From contig AP026969.1 of NCBI GenBank assembly GCA_027923965.1, positions 4,402,001 to 4,466,000 of the forward strand: DNA of 64,000 bases, read 5' to 3'. This document shows positions 62,212 through 64,000 of the stretch, piece by piece. The position numbers and the translations under genes were made by a program. This stretch comes from Comamonadaceae bacterium OS-1 (GTDB taxonomy: Bacteria > Pseudomonadota > Gammaproteobacteria > Burkholderiales > Burkholderiaceae_C). The notes below the pieces were generated by a model. That model made no database searches and was not told the DNA's origin. It saw nothing but the letters and a program-made list of their open reading frames with translations. Every line of letters begins with the position of its first letter. Position 1 is the stretch's first letter.

Positions 62212-64000
62212 TTAGCCCTTTAAAAACTTTTCCTCCGCCAAGGCCAGCGTCGCCAGTTCGCCAGACAGCACCAGGGTGTCGCCATCCTGCAGCAGCACCG
62301 CGTCGCCGGGCAGCTCGGTTTTGCCGTTTTTGCGGCGCAGGCTGATCACCCGCACCCCCACGGCATGCAGGGCCAGGCGGCCTAATGGCTTGCCCAGGCA
62401 TTTGGCGGCAATCGTCAGGGTGAGCGTGGTCAGACGCTCGTGGTGCAGCTCGTCCACGCCGTTGTCATCGGCCCCGTGGAAATAACCTCGCAGCAGGTTG
62501 TAGCGCGCGTCGCGCTGGTCCTGCACCACCCGGATCACCCGGCGCATGGGCACGCCCACCAGCGCCAGCGCATGGCTGGCCAGCATCAGAGAGCCTTCAA
62601 TCGCCTCGGGCACGACTTCGGTAGCACCGGCCTGGCGCAGCTTCTCCAGGTCGTGGTCGTCCTGGGTGCGCACGATCACCGGCACCTGGGGCGCGTGGGC
62701 GCGGGTGTGCACCAGGACTTTGAGCGCCCCCGCCACGTCCAGGTAGGTAATGACCACCGCGCTGGCCCGCGCCAGACCCGCGGCCATCAGTGCCTGCAAC
62801 CGGGCCGCATCGCCAAACACCACGGAATCGCCCGCGGCGGCGGCCTGGCGTACGCGGTCCGGGTCCAAATCGAGCGCCATGTAGGGAATGCCTTCGCGCT
62901 CCAGCATGCGGGCCAGATTCTGGCCGCAGCGGCCGTAGCCGCAGATGATCACGTGCTTGTTGGCATTGATGGATTTGCGGGCGATGTGGGTCATTTGCAG
63001 CGACTGCTGCAGCCACTCGCTGCTGACCAGCTTCATCACGATCTTGTTGCTGAACATGATGATGAAGGGCGTGGCCAGCATCGACAGCACCATGCTGGCC
63101 AGGATGGGATTCAGCAAAGACGGGGGTACGAGCCGGTTTTCCTGCGCCAGCGTCAGCAGCACAAAACCGAATTCGCCCGCCTGCGCCAAGTACAGCCCGG
63201 TACGCAGCGACACCCCCATGGTGCCGCCCAGCAGCCGGGCCAACACCGTCACCATCACCAGCTTGAACAGCACCGGCAAGCTCACCAGTAGTAGCACCAG
63301 GGGCCAGTGCTCCAGCACCAGCCGCCAGTCCAGCAGCATGCCGATGGTGATGAAAAACAGGCCCAGCAGCACATCGTGGAACGGGCGGATATCGGTTTCC
63401 ACCTGGTGTTTGTATTCGGTCTCGGAGATCAGCATGCCCGCGATGAAGGCACCCAGCGCCAGGCTCAGACCTGCCAGCTCGGTCAACCAGGCCAGCCCCA
63501 GCGTGATCAGCAGCAGGTTCAGCACAAACAGCTCTTCGCTTTTGCGCCGCGCCACAATCGTCAGCCACCAGCGCATCACCCGCTGCCCACCGACCAACAG
63601 CACGGTGATCAGGCCCGCTGCCTTGAGGGACGCCAACCCCAATGAGGTCAGCAGCTCCTCGGGTGACGAGCCCAGCGCCGGAATCAGCACCAGCAAGGGC
63701 ACCACCGCCAGATCCTGGAACAGCAAAACCCCCATCACCCGCTTACCGTGCTCGGACTCCATTTCCAGCCGCTCGGACATCAGTTTGACCACAATCGCGG
63801 TGCTGCTCATGGCCAGCGCCCCCGACAGCGCCAAGGCCGTCTGCCACTCCATGTGCCAGAACCGCGGTGCCGCCATCGCCAGGGCCAGCGAGGCAAACGT
63901 GGCCACCAGCATGGTGATGGTGACCTGGAACAGACCCAGCCCGAACACATGCTGGCGCATGGCCCGCAGCTTGGGCAGGTTGAATTCCAGCCCGATCACA
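62212..64000 (-). CDS. KefB/KefC-type monovalent cation:proton antiporter (N-terminus outside window)
   Basis: The frame is open to the right edge. The visible part starts within the first helices (IGLEFNLPKLRAM, normally about residue 70 of CPA2 antiporters), so roughly 70 residues are missing. The membrane domain has SSTAIVVKLMSE and LFQDLAVVPLLVLIPALG. After about ten further helices comes a TrkA-N/KTN domain (HVIICGYGRCGQNLARMLE, then LDLDPDRV) and a C-terminal TrkA-C domain (GDAVLLQDGDTLVLSGELA). It resembles KefB/KefC/YbaL efflux systems; glutathione gating cannot be confirmed from sequence. Confidence 0.88.
   Translation of the reverse strand, partial: VIGLEFNLPKLRAMRQHVFGLGLFQVTITMLVATFASLALAMAAPRFWHMEWQTALALSGALAMSSTAIVVKLMSERLEMESEHGKRVMGVLLFQDLAVVPLLVLIPALGSSPEELLTSLGLASLKAAGLITVLLVGGQRVMRWWLTIVARRKSEELFVLNLLLITLGLAWLTELAGLSLALGAFIAGMLISETEYKHQVETDIRPFHDVLLGLFFITIGMLLDWRLVLEHWPLVLLLVSLPVLFKLVMVTVLARLLGGTMGVSLRTGLYLAQAGEFGFVLLTLAQENRLVPPSLLNPILASMVLSMLATPFIIMFSNKIVMKLVSSEWLQQSLQMTHIARKSINANKHVIICGYGRCGQNLARMLEREGIPYMALDLDPDRVRQAAAAGDSVVFGDAARLQALMAAGLARASAVVITYLDVAGALKVLVHTRAHAPQVPVIVRTQDDHDLEKLRQAGATEVVPEAIEGSLMLASHALALVGVPMRRVIRVVQDQRDARYNLLRGYFHGADDNGVDELHHERLTTLTLTIAAKCLGKPLGRLALHAVGVRVISLRRKNGKTELPGDAVLLQDGDTLVLSGELATLALAEEKFLKG

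Overview
The window is a chromosomal segment of a betaproteobacterium, most likely a member of the Comamonadaceae (Burkholderiales; Rhodoferax/Polaromonas-like). This rests on the high-GC coding style, the alr-lplT and glnK-amt neighbourhoods, the order gyrB-dnaN-dnaA-[oriC]-rpmH-rnpA-yidD-yidC-mnmE, and a family of short AT-rich double-hairpin repeats between genes. It contains the predicted replication origin, at about 56.15-56.54 kb.

Layout. 1-4.8 kb: the edge of a surface-polysaccharide cluster (GT2 glycosyltransferase, an AT-rich GT10 fucosyltransferase, a GT23-like fucosyltransferase candidate and a Wzx-type flippase). 5.1-10.6 kb: housekeeping and transport genes (alr, lplT, an EamA exporter, glutathione peroxidase, glutaminase, a small secreted Rap1a/Tai-like protein). 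10.8-15.3 kb: a sugar ABC operon of xylose type (xylF-xylH-xylG and a ROK repressor) with a perfect inverted repeat upstream of xylF that looks like the repressor operator. 15.4-16.6 kb: a small hypothetical gene and a DUF1275 membrane protein.

17.0-39.6 kb is the most unusual part: one tightly coupled six-gene operon. In order it encodes a GAF-HlyD membrane-fusion protein, a PqqD/M50 metalloprotease/HlyD fusion, a second SecA-like ATPase, a periplasmic RND/HlyD-type adaptor, a 4854-residue cadherin/beta-helix giant protein with an N-terminal DUF4347 domain, and a PAS-GGDEF diguanylate cyclase. Three of the five junctions are 4-base ATGA/GTGA overlaps and the other two are 18-base gaps. No ABC exporter, TolC-like channel, RTX repeats or ordinary signal peptide accompanies the giant protein. 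The set looks like a dedicated, incompletely understood export or surface-display system under c-di-GMP control.

39.7-44.5 kb: an SMP-30-like lactonase, the nitrogen-control pair glnK-amt with a sigma-54 promoter and an NtrC-like site, and the comM/yifB ATPase. 44.5-50.7 kb is a scrap heap between core genes: a complete ISL3-family insertion sequence with 8-bp target duplication, a decapitated TniQ-like gene, a broken filamentous-haemagglutinin/CdiA gene, an orphan EndoU-type toxin module with overlapping putative immunity gene, and a 20-codon stub of a type I restriction methylase gene. 50.8-64 kb: gyrB, dnaN and dnaA on the minus strand; oriC; rpmH, rnpA, yidD, yidC and mnmE on the plus strand; then a cyclic-nucleotide-binding-domain protein, a conserved hypothetical, apt, and a truncated KefB/C-type antiporter running off the right edge. 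I saw no tRNA, rRNA or CRISPR array.
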